DNA of 64,000 nucleotides from PALSA-894 sp963734185 (GTDB lineage: Bacteria; Pseudomonadota; Alphaproteobacteria; Rhizobiales; Xanthobacteraceae): contig CAVTGA010000002.1 of the NCBI GenBank assembly GCA_963734185.1, positions 248,001 to 312,000 of the forward strand, written 5' to 3'. The stretch's first letter is position 1. Each line of letters starts with the position of its first letter. A program made the translations under genes and the position numbers. Shown here piece after piece: positions 1 to 7,533 of the stretch. The notes under the pieces were generated by a model, which was not told the DNA's origin, made no database searches, and was given only the letters and a program-made list of their open reading frames with translations.

Positions 1-1
1 A

Positions 2-304
2 CCGGTGGTGCCGGTCGATCCGTTCCTCTCGATGTGGTGGATGACGACGCGCCAGGTGCTGAAAGGCTACGCGCTCGGCAAGGAACACGCGATCACGCCG
101 AAGGAGGCGCTCACCCTCTACACCATCAACAATGCGCGCCTCATGGGCGTGGACAAGGACCGCGGCTCGATCGAACCCGGCAAGCTCGCCGATCTGGCGG
201 TGCTGTCGCAGGACATCCTGTCGGTGGCGCCCGACGCGATCCGCGACACCACGGCGCTGATGACCGTGGTCGGCGGCAAGGTGGTGCATCGGAGCGGGAT
301 GTGA
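2..304 (+). CDS. Amidohydrolase family protein, C-terminal part (partial)
   Basis: Last ~100 residues of an amidohydrolase-superfamily enzyme that starts left of the window. The tail shows the family's closing pattern: a helix containing TINNARLMG, then GSIEPGKLADLAVL, where the small beta-sandwich domain re-forms after the TIM barrel, and a final VVGGKVVH strand. This resembles the YtcJ-like (Amidohydro_3) branch, which hydrolyses C-N bonds. The metal ligands are in the missing part, so the substrate cannot be judged. The stop is directly followed by a palindromic repeat. Confidence 0.8.
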   Translation, partial: PVVPVDPFLSMWWMTTRQVLKGYALGKEHAITPKEALTLYTINNARLMGVDKDRGSIEPGKLADLAVLSQDILSVAPDAIRDTTALMTVVGGKVVHRSGM

Positions 305-305
305 T

Positions 306-392
306 CGTAGCCCGGATGGAGCGCAGCGAAATCCGGGGCGGGTCCTTACCGCAATGACCCCGCATTCCGCTGCGCTCCATGCGGGCTACGGT
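306..392. repeat. Palindromic repeat, family E (GTAGCCCGGATGG type)
   Basis: Inverted repeat. The left arm begins GTAGCCCGGATGGAGCGCAG and the right arm ends CTGCGCTCCATGCGGGCTAC. The same unit recurs at 44659-44753 and 50543-50650. It fills the gap between the amidohydrolase tail and the convergent oxidase. Confidence 0.8.
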
Positions 393-393
393 C

Positions 394-3348
394 CTACGCG
401 CCCGCGGCGCCACCAGCCGCCAAACTCATCGCCAGCACGCGCGCCACGTGGATCGCCGCGCGGCCGGCGCCGTCATGAATCTGATGCCGGCATGAGGTGC
501 CGTCGGCCACGATGATCGCGTCGGCATCGGCTGCGCGCACGGCGGGCAGCAGCGACAGCTCGCCCATGGCGAGCGAGACGTCGACGGTGTCGGCGCCGTA
601 GCCGAACGCGCCGGCCATGCCGCAGCAGCTCGACTCGATCGTCTCCACCTTCAGCTCCGGCACCAGGCGCAGGATGCGCTCGACCGCGCCGAACATGCCG
701 AACGCCTTCTGATGACAATGGCCGTGCAGCAGCGCGCGTCTCCTGAGCGGTGAAAGCGCAAGATTCAAACGCCCGGCCGCGGCCTCGCGCACCAGGAATT
801 CCTCGAACATCAGCGCAATGAGGGCGAGGCGCTTGGCGCTCTCGCCCGGCAGCATCGCCGGCACTTCGTCGCGGAAGCCGAGGATGCAGCTCGGCTCGAG
901 CCCGATCACCGGCACGTCGCGCGCGACGAACGGCGCCACCGCCTCGAGGACACGTTCCGCCTCGCGTCGTGCTCGGTCCACCCGTCCGACCGACAGATAG
1001 GTACGTCCGCAGCACAGCGGCCGCGACGACTTGTCGGCAGGCTGTGCGATGTGCACGCGGTAGCCGGCCGCGACCAGCACGGCGATTGCGGCATCGATGT
1101 TCTCGCGCTCGAAATAGCGGTTGAAGGTATCGGCCAGCAGCAAGACCTCGGGGCCGCCTTCCGCGCCGAATGCGGCCTGATCGCGAAAGAAGTCGGTACG
1201 CCAGCGCGGCAGTTCGCGCCGCGCCGAAAAACCGGCAAGACGCTCGATCGTCCGTTTGGCGACCGGCAGCGAGCTGGCGAGATTGAACAGCCATGGAAGC
1301 CGCGCCGCATAAGGCGCGTAGCGCGGCAACGAGCCCACCAGGCGGTCGTGCAGGCTCAAGCCCTTCTTCGCCAGCCGCGCGGCCTGCACCTCGATCTTCA
1401 TGCGCGCCATGTCGACGCCGGTCGGACATTCGTGCCGGCACGCCTTGCACGAGACGCAGAGCTTCAGGGTCTCGGCCATCTCGTCCGACGTCAACGCGTC
1501 GGGCCCGAGCTGGCGGGTGATGGCGAGCCGCAACGTGTTGGCGCGCCCGCGCGTCACGTCGCGTTCCTCGCGCGTCACCCGATAGGACGGGCACATCACG
1601 CCGCCGACCGCCTTGCGGCAGGCGCCGTTGTTGTTGCACATCTCGACCGCGCCCTGGAATCCGCCGCCCGCGCCCGGCCAGGCCGACCAGTCGAGCTCGG
1701 TCTTCATCTCCTCGCCGTGGTAGCCGGGGCCGTAGCGGAAGTTGGCGCGGTCGTCGAACTTGGGCGCGCGCACGATCTTACCCGGATTGAACAGGCCTTT
1801 CGGATCGAAGCGGTCCTTGACCTCCTCGAACGCGCGTACCAGGCGCGGCCCGAACATGGTCTCGTGGAATTCCGAGCGCACGATGCCGTCGCCGTGCTCG
1901 CCCGAATGCGAGCCCTTGTAGTCGCGCACCATGGCGAAGGCTTCTTCCGCGATGGCGCGCATCGCGGCGACGTCCTTGTCCTGGCGCAGGTTGAGCACCG
2001 GGCGCACGTGCAGGCAGCCGACGGACGCGTGGGCGTACCAGGTGCCGCGCGTGCCATGCCTGGCGAAGATCTCGGTGAGGCGCTCGGTGTAGGCGGCAAG
2101 ATGCGCGAGCGGGACCGCGCAGTCCTCGACGAACGAGACCGGTTTGCCCTCCTCCTTCATCGACATCATGATGTTGAGGCCGGAGGTGCGCACGTCGGCG
2201 ATCGCCGCCTGCAGCCTCGGATCGAGCACCTCGACCACGCCGCCCCACTTCACGCCGCTCAGGTCCCAGGCAAAGCCGAGATCGCCCATCAGCGCGCCGA
2301 GTTGCTTCAGGCGGCGCAGATTCTCGGCGTGATCGTCCGCGCCGAACTCGACCAGCAGGATCGCCTCCGGCTCGCCGCGCACGAACGCCTTCAGGGTCGG
2401 GCGGAACAGGGCGATGTCGTGGGCGAGCTCGAGCATGGTGCGGTCGATGAGCTCGACCGCGATCGGCTCGAGCTTGACCAGGTGCTGCGCCGCCTCCATC
2501 GCCTCATGGAAGCTGCCGAAGTGGCACGCGCCGACCGCGCGCGCGCCGAGCACAGGAGAGAGCTTCAGGTCGATGCGGGTGGAGAACGCGAGCGTGCCCT
2601 CGGAGCCGACCAGGATGTGCGCGAGGTTGTGGGCCGGCGCATTGGGTGCGAAGGCGTCCAGATTGTAGCCGCCGACGCGGCGCTGCACCTTGGGGAAGCG
2701 TGCCGCGATCTCGTCGGCCTCGCGCAACCCGATATTGATCAGGTCGCCGGCGAGCGGGCGCAGGGCTGAGCCCGCCGGCAGGCTCGACAGGCCGGCCGCG
2801 ACCGGGCCGAAATGCCCCTTGCTGCCGTCGGCCAGCACGGCGTCGATCGAGAGGACGTTGTCGCGCATGGTGCCGTAGCGCAGCGAGCGGCCGCCGCAGG
2901 AATTGTTGGCCGCCATGCCGCCGATGGTCGCGCGCGAGGCGGTCGAGACGTCGACCGGGAACCACAGCCCGTAGGGCTTGAGGCGGCGGTTGAGGTCGTC
3001 GAGCACGATGCCGGGTTCGACGCTGCAGCGGCGCTCGCCGACGTCCAGGGTCAGCATGCGATCGAGATATTTCGAGCAGTCGATGACCAGAGAATTATTG
3101 ACGGTCTGTCCGGCTTGGGACGTTCCTCCTCCCCGCGCGAGCACGCTCACCCCCTCCTCGCGCGCGAGTGCGAGCGCGCGCTCGGCTTCGGCCATGGTGC
3201 GCGGCGCGACCACGCCGACCGGCATCATCTGGTAATGGGAGGCATCGGTCGCATAGCGCCCGCGCGCGAAGCGGTCGAACCACACGTCGCCCTTGAGATC
3301 GGCCTTGAGGCGCCGTTCCAGACCCGGCGCCAGTTGCGCGGCCATCAT
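394..3348 (-). CDS. FAD-binding and (Fe-S)-binding oxidoreductase, D-lactate dehydrogenase/GlcD-GlcF fusion type
   Basis: About 984 residues. Domains in order: FAD-binding_4 fold (~40-220, with ARGGGTSQAGQT and GGMAANNSCGGRSLRYG), FAD-oxidase C-terminal domain (~240-540), a ferredoxin-like segment with CVSCKACRHECPTG, and a CCG-domain half (CCGRTYLSVG, HGHCHQKAFG, SSCCGMAG). This order is that of the single-chain GlcD+GlcF-like enzymes that oxidise D-2-hydroxy acids such as D-lactate and pass electrons to the membrane quinone pool. I chose the ATG at 3348 because GAAGG lies seven bases upstream. An ATG at 3363 is also possible and would overlap the upstream toxin gene more. The substrate is not fixed by sequence; the serine-glyoxylate aminotransferase nearby makes a C2/C3 hydroxyacid plausible. 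Confidence 0.92.
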   Translation of the reverse strand: MMAAQLAPGLERRLKADLKGDVWFDRFARGRYATDASHYQMMPVGVVAPRTMAEAERALALAREEGVSVLARGGGTSQAGQTVNNSLVIDCSKYLDRMLTLDVGERRCSVEPGIVLDDLNRRLKPYGLWFPVDVSTASRATIGGMAANNSCGGRSLRYGTMRDNVLSIDAVLADGSKGHFGPVAAGLSSLPAGSALRPLAGDLINIGLREADEIAARFPKVQRRVGGYNLDAFAPNAPAHNLAHILVGSEGTLAFSTRIDLKLSPVLGARAVGACHFGSFHEAMEAAQHLVKLEPIAVELIDRTMLELAHDIALFRPTLKAFVRGEPEAILLVEFGADDHAENLRRLKQLGALMGDLGFAWDLSGVKWGGVVEVLDPRLQAAIADVRTSGLNIMMSMKEEGKPVSFVEDCAVPLAHLAAYTERLTEIFARHGTRGTWYAHASVGCLHVRPVLNLRQDKDVAAMRAIAEEAFAMVRDYKGSHSGEHGDGIVRSEFHETMFGPRLVRAFEEVKDRFDPKGLFNPGKIVRAPKFDDRANFRYGPGYHGEEMKTELDWSAWPGAGGGFQGAVEMCNNNGACRKAVGGVMCPSYRVTREERDVTRGRANTLRLAITRQLGPDALTSDEMAETLKLCVSCKACRHECPTGVDMARMKIEVQAARLAKKGLSLHDRLVGSLPRYAPYAARLPWLFNLASSLPVAKRTIERLAGFSARRELPRWRTDFFRDQAAFGAEGGPEVLLLADTFNRYFERENIDAAIAVLVAAGYRVHIAQPADKSSRPLCCGRTYLSVGRVDRARREAERVLEAVAPFVARDVPVIGLEPSCILGFRDEVPAMLPGESAKRLALIALMFEEFLVREAAAGRLNLALSPLRRRALLHGHCHQKAFGMFGAVERILRLVPELKVETIESSCCGMAGAFGYGADTVDVSLAMGELSLLPAVRAADADAIIVADGTSCRHQIHDGAGRAAIHVARVLAMSLAAGGAAGA

Positions 3349-3632
3349 GATCGGCCCTTCCATGGCCTGCGCCGGGCATCGCGAACATGCATGATCACAA
3401 CTCGCGTGCCCTCAATGCGATAATAGACCTTGTAGGGATAGCGAATGACCGGCAGTTCATAGATGCCCGTTTCGTCCGTCATAGGCGCCAAGTAAGGAAA
3501 ATTGACGAGGAAACCGATGCGACGCTCGATTTCGGCTATGACGGACCTGGCGGCGGCAGGCGATATTTCATGCAGGTAGGCGGAAATGGTCAAGAAATCT
3601 GCGCGGACCTCAGGGGTGTACTCGATGATCAT
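3345..3632 (-). CDS. Type II toxin-antitoxin system RelE/ParE family toxin
   Basis: 95-residue basic protein with the RelE/ParE pattern: MIIEYTPEVRADFLTISAYL at the start, a central helix with AARSVIAEIERRI, the FPYLAP turn, and the C-terminal strands YKVYYRIEG and VVIMHVRDARR. RelE members cut mRNA on the ribosome and ParE members poison gyrase. The lack of a clear catalytic set and the helix pattern fit ParE better, but this is not certain. The start overlaps the antitoxin stop by four bases (ATGA), the usual antitoxin-then-toxin arrangement. Confidence 0.88.
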   Translation of the reverse strand: MIIEYTPEVRADFLTISAYLHEISPAAARSVIAEIERRIGFLVNFPYLAPMTDETGIYELPVIRYPYKVYYRIEGTRVVIMHVRDARRRPWKGRS

Positions 3633-3865
3633 TCCCGATGCCGCGCGAAGAAGGCATCCATCTCTTCCTTGCTGACGAATTCCCCACGATCTGCTTGCGC
3701 GATTCCCCGTCGAACGGCAGCGCGCGTCTCATCGTCGAGCTGCACTGGCTCATCTCGTTTGGCCAGAATCGTAAACAGCAGCTCCGCGGCCATGTCCTGA
3801 TCGGCCTCGGGAAGCTCGCGGACTTGGGCGATGGCCTGTTCCAGCAGCTTTGTCATGGAAGCCAA
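3629..3865 (-). CDS. Antitoxin of the ParE/RelE pair
   Basis: 78 residues (76 if the internal ATG at 3856 is used). Acidic and helical: an N-terminal helix (LLEQAIAQVRELPEADQDMAAELL) and a C-terminal tail (VSKEEMDAFFARHRE) that would wrap the toxin. It precedes the toxin with an ATGA overlap, so the two are translationally coupled. No ribbon-helix-helix motif is obvious; it resembles the small helical antitoxins found with ParE toxins in rhizobia. The divergent gap 3866-3947 must hold the promoter. Confidence 0.82.
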   Translation of the reverse strand: MASMTKLLEQAIAQVRELPEADQDMAAELLFTILAKRDEPVQLDDETRAAVRRGIAQADRGEFVSKEEMDAFFARHRE

Positions 3866-3947
3866 TCTAGCATAATCCTAGACTAGGTCACGACGGGGCA
3901 GCTCGTTGTCCCACCACGAGCCGCGATCCACAACTCCGGGTTCCTTA

Positions 3948-5153
3948 ATGTCCCAGAACTCCTCCCGCACCGCCGGCCGCCACTTCCTGCAGATCCCGGG
4001 GCCGACGCCGGTTCCCGACCGCATCCTGCGCGCCATGGACATGCCGGTGATCGACCACCGCGGGCCCGAATTCGCGCGGCTCGGGCGGCGCGCGCTCGAC
4101 GGCATCAAGACCATCTTCAAGTGCGCCGGGCCGGTGATCATCTATCCGGCCTCCGGCACCGGGGCGTGGGAGGCGGCGCTCGCCAATACCATGTCGCCAG
4201 GCGACCGCGTGCTGATGTACGAGACCGGACATTTTGCCACGCTGTGGAAAACCATGGCGGTCAAGCTCGGGCTGCAGCCGGAGTTCATCGCCTCCGACTG
4301 GCGCGCCGGCGCCGATCCGGCGGCGATCGAGGCGCGGCTCAAGGAGGACAAGGCGCGCGAGATCAAGGCGGTGTGCGTCGTGCACAACGAGACCTCGACC
4401 GGCTGCGTGTCGCTGATCGGCGCGGTGCGCAAGGCGATCGACGCGGCGGACCACCCGGCGCTGTACATGGTCGACACCATCTCCTCGCTCGGCTCGATCG
4501 ACTACCGCCACGACGAGTGGGGCGTCGACGTGACGGTCGGCGGCTCGCAGAAGGGCCTGATGCTGCCGCCCGGGCTGTCGTTCAACGCGCTGAGCGACAA
4601 GGCGGTGAGCGCGGCCAAGGGCGCGAAGCTGCCGAAGTCCTACTGGGGCTGGGAGGAGATGATCGGGTCGAACAAGACCGGCTACTTCCCCTACACGCCG
4701 GCCACCAACATGCTCTACGCGCTCGCCGAAGCGGTCGACATGCTGCACGAGGAAGGGCTCGACAACGTGTTCGCGCGCCATGACCGCCATGCCGAGGCGA
4801 CGCGGCGGGCGGTGCGCGCCTGGGGCCTGGAGGTTTGGTGCCGGGAACCGGCACACTACTCGTCATCGCTCACCGCCGTGGCGATGCCGGCCGGGCATGA
4901 CGCCGACGCGTTGCGCAAGGTCGCGCTCGAGCACTTCGACGTTTCGCTCGGCACCGGCCTCACCAAGATGGCCGGCAAGGCGTTCCGCATCGGCCACCTC
5001 GGCGACACCAATGATCTCACCATCGTCGGTGCGCTCGCGGGAGTCGAGATGGGACTGAAGCTCGCCGGCGTGCCGCACCGGGCGGGCGGCGTGCAGGCGG
5101 CGATGGACTACTTCACCGCGGCGGCAAGTCCGGCGCGCGCCGCGGCCGAATAA
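3948..5153 (+). CDS. Serine--glyoxylate / alanine--glyoxylate aminotransferase family protein
   Basis: 401-residue class V (fold type I) PLP aminotransferase. IPGPTPVPDRILRAM opens the fold, PASGTGAWEAAL binds the cofactor phosphate, and GGSQKGLMLPPG around residue 202 contains the Schiff-base lysine. The VVHNETSTGC and MVDTISSLGS segments are those of serine-glyoxylate aminotransferase, which converts glyoxylate plus serine to glycine plus hydroxypyruvate. The ATG at 3948 fits the family N-terminus; the longer frame begins with an unrelated 14-residue stretch. The following hydroxyacid dehydrogenase gene could act on the C3 product. Confidence 0.93.
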   Translation: MSQNSSRTAGRHFLQIPGPTPVPDRILRAMDMPVIDHRGPEFARLGRRALDGIKTIFKCAGPVIIYPASGTGAWEAALANTMSPGDRVLMYETGHFATLWKTMAVKLGLQPEFIASDWRAGADPAAIEARLKEDKAREIKAVCVVHNETSTGCVSLIGAVRKAIDAADHPALYMVDTISSLGSIDYRHDEWGVDVTVGGSQKGLMLPPGLSFNALSDKAVSAAKGAKLPKSYWGWEEMIGSNKTGYFPYTPATNMLYALAEAVDMLHEEGLDNVFARHDRHAEATRRAVRAWGLEVWCREPAHYSSSLTAVAMPAGHDADALRKVALEHFDVSLGTGLTKMAGKAFRIGHLGDTNDLTIVGALAGVEMGLKLAGVPHRAGGVQAAMDYFTAAASPARAAAE

Positions 5154-5177
5154 TTCGAGCCGCATGCTCGGTCTGTT

Positions 5178-5212
5178 CCCTCCCCCCTTGTGGGGGAGGG
5201 TTAGGGAGGGGG
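5178..5212. repeat. Half copy of GC-rich repeat, family B
   Basis: CCCTCCCCCCTTGTGGGGGA followed by GGG-TTAGGGAGGGGG. This is one arm of the larger inverted repeats at 10441-10572, 42456-42642 and 51052-51252. Its 3' edge (GGGAGGGGG) is placed to serve as the ribosome-binding site of the TTG-started gene at 5215. Confidence 0.65.
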
Positions 5213-5214
5213 TC

Positions 5215-6096
5215 TTGGCCAAACCCAAGCTCGGCTTCGTCGGTATCGGCTTCATGGGCGAAGCGATGACGCGGCGCCTGCTCGATTGCGGCTACCGCGT
5301 CACGGTATGGAACCTGGAGCCGGAGCGGCTCGATACCGTCGTGCCGCACGGCGCGATCGCCGCGGCGTCGCCCGCGGCGGTGACGCGCGCAAGCGACATC
5401 GTGCTGATGTGCGTGCTCCACGCCGACGCGGTCGAGGCCTGCGTGTTCGGACCGGAGGGCATCGCGTCGGCCGCGCAAGCCGGCCAGCGCCTGGTCGATC
5501 TCTCCACCTGCGATCCGGCGCGCACCCGCGCCATGGCGGAGCGCCTGAAGCGCGAGACCGGCATGCCCTGGGTCGACGCGCCGCTGTCCGGCGGCCCGCC
5601 GGCCGCGCGCAACGGCACCATGACGGTGATGGCCGGCGGCGCACCCGACGACGTCGACGCGATCCGCCCGCTGATGGCCGACATGGCCGCCAACTTCACC
5701 CATATGGGCTCGTCGGGCGCCGGCCAGGTCGCCAAGATCCTCAACCAGGCGATCGTCGGCGCCGGCTTCGTGCTGATGGCGGAGGCCGTCACGCTCGCCG
5801 CCGCTTCGGGCATTGATGCCGCCAAGCTGCCGGCCTGCCTCGCCGGCGGCATGGCCGACTCCACGCTGCTGCAGCGCATCTATCCGCAGATGCTGGCGCG
5901 CGCATTCGAGCCGCCCAGGAGCTACGGCCGCCAACTGCTCAAGGACATGAAGGCGGTGAAGGAGTTCGCCCACGGGCTCGACCTCGACTTGCCCCTCATC
6001 GAGCTCGCGGTCGCGCGGTTCGCGGTCCATGGCGAGAGCGGTGGCGCCATGCGCAACTCCGCCGCCGTGGTCGACCTATACACGCGCAAGAGCTGA
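5215..6096 (+). CDS. NAD(P)-dependent oxidoreductase, 3-hydroxyisobutyrate dehydrogenase / tartronate semialdehyde reductase family
   Basis: 293 residues from a TTG start. GFVGIGFMGEAM near the N-terminus is the Rossmann GxGxxG loop, VDAPLSGGPPAARNGTMTVM is the substrate-binding signature, and GAGQVAKILNQ carries the catalytic lysine. Members reduce or oxidise beta-hydroxyacids such as tartronate semialdehyde/glycerate or 3-hydroxyisobutyrate. I prefer TTG at 5215 because GGGAGGGGG sits just upstream. The ATG at 5164 would add 17 residues encoded by the repeat. The context after a glyoxylate aminotransferase supports a role in C2/C3 hydroxyacid metabolism. Confidence 0.9.
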   Translation: MAKPKLGFVGIGFMGEAMTRRLLDCGYRVTVWNLEPERLDTVVPHGAIAAASPAAVTRASDIVLMCVLHADAVEACVFGPEGIASAAQAGQRLVDLSTCDPARTRAMAERLKRETGMPWVDAPLSGGPPAARNGTMTVMAGGAPDDVDAIRPLMADMAANFTHMGSSGAGQVAKILNQAIVGAGFVLMAEAVTLAAASGIDAAKLPACLAGGMADSTLLQRIYPQMLARAFEPPRSYGRQLLKDMKAVKEFAHGLDLDLPLIELAVARFAVHGESGGAMRNSAAVVDLYTRKS

Positions 6097-6100
6097 CGTC

Positions 6101-7015
6101 GTGACCACGGAAGCGCCCGACGACTTTCCGATCGTCGACCCGCACCAGCATTTCTGGGATCTGAGCCGCAACTACTATCCGTGGCTGTGCGATCCCAAGC
6201 CCGTGCCGTTCCGCTACGGCGACTACTCATCGATCCGCCGCACCTACCTGCCGCCCGACTATCTGCGCGATGCCGGGGCTAACCGCATCGTCAAGACCGT
6301 GCACGAGGAAGCCTGGTGGAACCCGGCCGATCCGGTCGGCGAGACGCGCTGGCTCGAACAGGTCGCGGCCGAATACGGCCTGCCCACGGCGTGCGTCGGG
6401 GCGGCATTCTTCGACCGCGACGATATCGCCGACGTGCTGGCCGGCCATGCCAGGAGCACGCTCGCGCGCGGCGTGCGCAACTTCCCCAAGGCCGCGAAGA
6501 ACGCCGCCGCGGCGGTGCGCGGCCAGCCCGGCTCCATGGATGACGACAAATGGCGGCGCGGCTACGCGCTGCTGGAGCGGCACGGCTTGCTGTTCGATCT
6601 GCAGACGCCGTGGTGGCACCTCGATGCCGCGGCCGAGCTCGCCCGGGATTTCCCCAACACCCAGATCGTCATCGTGCATACCGGCCTGCCGCACGACCGC
6701 AGCGCCGAAGCGCTGGCCGGCTGGCGCGGCGCGCTCGAGGCGGTCGCGGCGCAGCCGAACGTCGCGATCAAGATCTCCGGCCTCGGCCTGCCGGGGAAAC
6801 CGTGGACGCTCACCGCCAACACGCCGGTGATCCGCGACACGATCAGGATCTTCGGCGTCGAACGTTGCATGTTCGCCAGCAACTATCCAGTCGACGGCCT
6901 CGCCGGGAATTTCACCATCATCTATGGCGGCTTCCGCAGCGCCGTCGCCAACCGCCCGGTCGAGGAGCAGCGCATGCTGTTCCACGACAACGCGGTGCGC
7001 ATCTATCGCCTGTGA
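6101..7015 (+). CDS. Amidohydrolase family protein (Amidohydro_2, lactonase-like)
   Basis: 304 residues from a GTG start four bases after the upstream stop. PIVDPHQHFWDL gives the HxH metal pair at the end of strand 1, NTQIVIVHTGLPHD carries the mid-barrel histidine, and ASNYPVDG supplies the late aspartate. This is the COG3618 branch of TIM-barrel hydrolases, which includes lactonases such as 2-pyrone-4,6-dicarboxylate and L-rhamnono/fuconolactone hydrolases. It is tightly spaced in a run with the dehydrogenase before it and the carboxymuconolactone decarboxylase-like gene after it, suggesting opening of a lactone made in the same pathway. Confidence 0.88.
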   Translation: MTTEAPDDFPIVDPHQHFWDLSRNYYPWLCDPKPVPFRYGDYSSIRRTYLPPDYLRDAGANRIVKTVHEEAWWNPADPVGETRWLEQVAAEYGLPTACVGAAFFDRDDIADVLAGHARSTLARGVRNFPKAAKNAAAAVRGQPGSMDDDKWRRGYALLERHGLLFDLQTPWWHLDAAAELARDFPNTQIVIVHTGLPHDRSAEALAGWRGALEAVAAQPNVAIKISGLGLPGKPWTLTANTPVIRDTIRIFGVERCMFASNYPVDGLAGNFTIIYGGFRSAVANRPVEEQRMLFHDNAVRIYRL

Positions 7016-7032
7016 CCAGAAGGAACGCCGAC

Positions 7033-7419
7033 ATGGACCAGCAGCTTTACGACAAGGGCCTGGAAATCCGCACCGCCGTGATGGGCAAGGCCTATGTCGA
7101 TGCGGCGCTGCGGAACAATGCCGACGATTTCGGCCGCCCGGCGCAGGAGTACGCCACCGCGTACGGCTGGGGCGCGGTGTGGGGGCGCGAGGGCCTGCCG
7201 CGCAAGACCCGCAGCATGCTCAACCTCGCCATGCTCGCCATCCTCAACCGCCCGCACGAGCTGCGCGGCCACATCCGCGGCGCGCTCAACAACGGCGTCA
7301 CCAAGGACGAGATGCGCGAGATCTTCCTGCATGTCGGCCTCTACGCCGGCGCGCCCGCGATGCTCGACTCGATCCGCACCGCCAAGGAGGTGTTCGCGGA
7401 GGGGGAGAAGACGGGGTGA
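7033..7419 (+). CDS. Carboxymuconolactone decarboxylase family protein
   Basis: 128 residues, the usual size for single-domain members. The start at 7033 has AGAAGGA upstream. LPRKTRSMLNLAMLAIL followed by LRGHIRGALNNGVTKDEMREIFLHVGLYAGAP is the characteristic helical signature of 4-carboxymuconolactone decarboxylase (PcaC). It lacks the CxxC of AhpD-type peroxidase members. In the protocatechuate route PcaC converts gamma-carboxymuconolactone to an enol-lactone, but this copy is not next to other pca genes, so its substrate is open. Confidence 0.9.
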   Translation: MDQQLYDKGLEIRTAVMGKAYVDAALRNNADDFGRPAQEYATAYGWGAVWGREGLPRKTRSMLNLAMLAILNRPHELRGHIRGALNNGVTKDEMREIFLHVGLYAGAPAMLDSIRTAKEVFAEGEKTG

Positions 7420-7456
7420 TGGGGGCCTCATTCGTCGAGGAGCGATGAATCGATCG

Positions 7457-7496
7457 TTCGTCATGTCGGCCTTGTGCCGGGCATCCACGTCTTTAG
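7457..7496. repeat. Truncated palindromic repeat, family D
   Basis: Left half of the unit seen complete at 29402-29527 and 61652-61737: CGTCATGTCGGCCTTGTGCC then GGGCATCCACGTCTT. The right arm is missing. It lies between the convergent 3' ends of the decarboxylase and diguanylate cyclase genes. Confidence 0.6.
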
Positions 7497-7533
7497 AGCG
7501 CGATCCGTTCACGTCGAACCGCGTGAGCGCCGG

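Noticed and set aside
1051..2769. 572-codon plus-strand frame opposite the FAD/Fe-S oxidase
   Set aside because: A mirror of codon bias on the real gene; no recognisable motifs.
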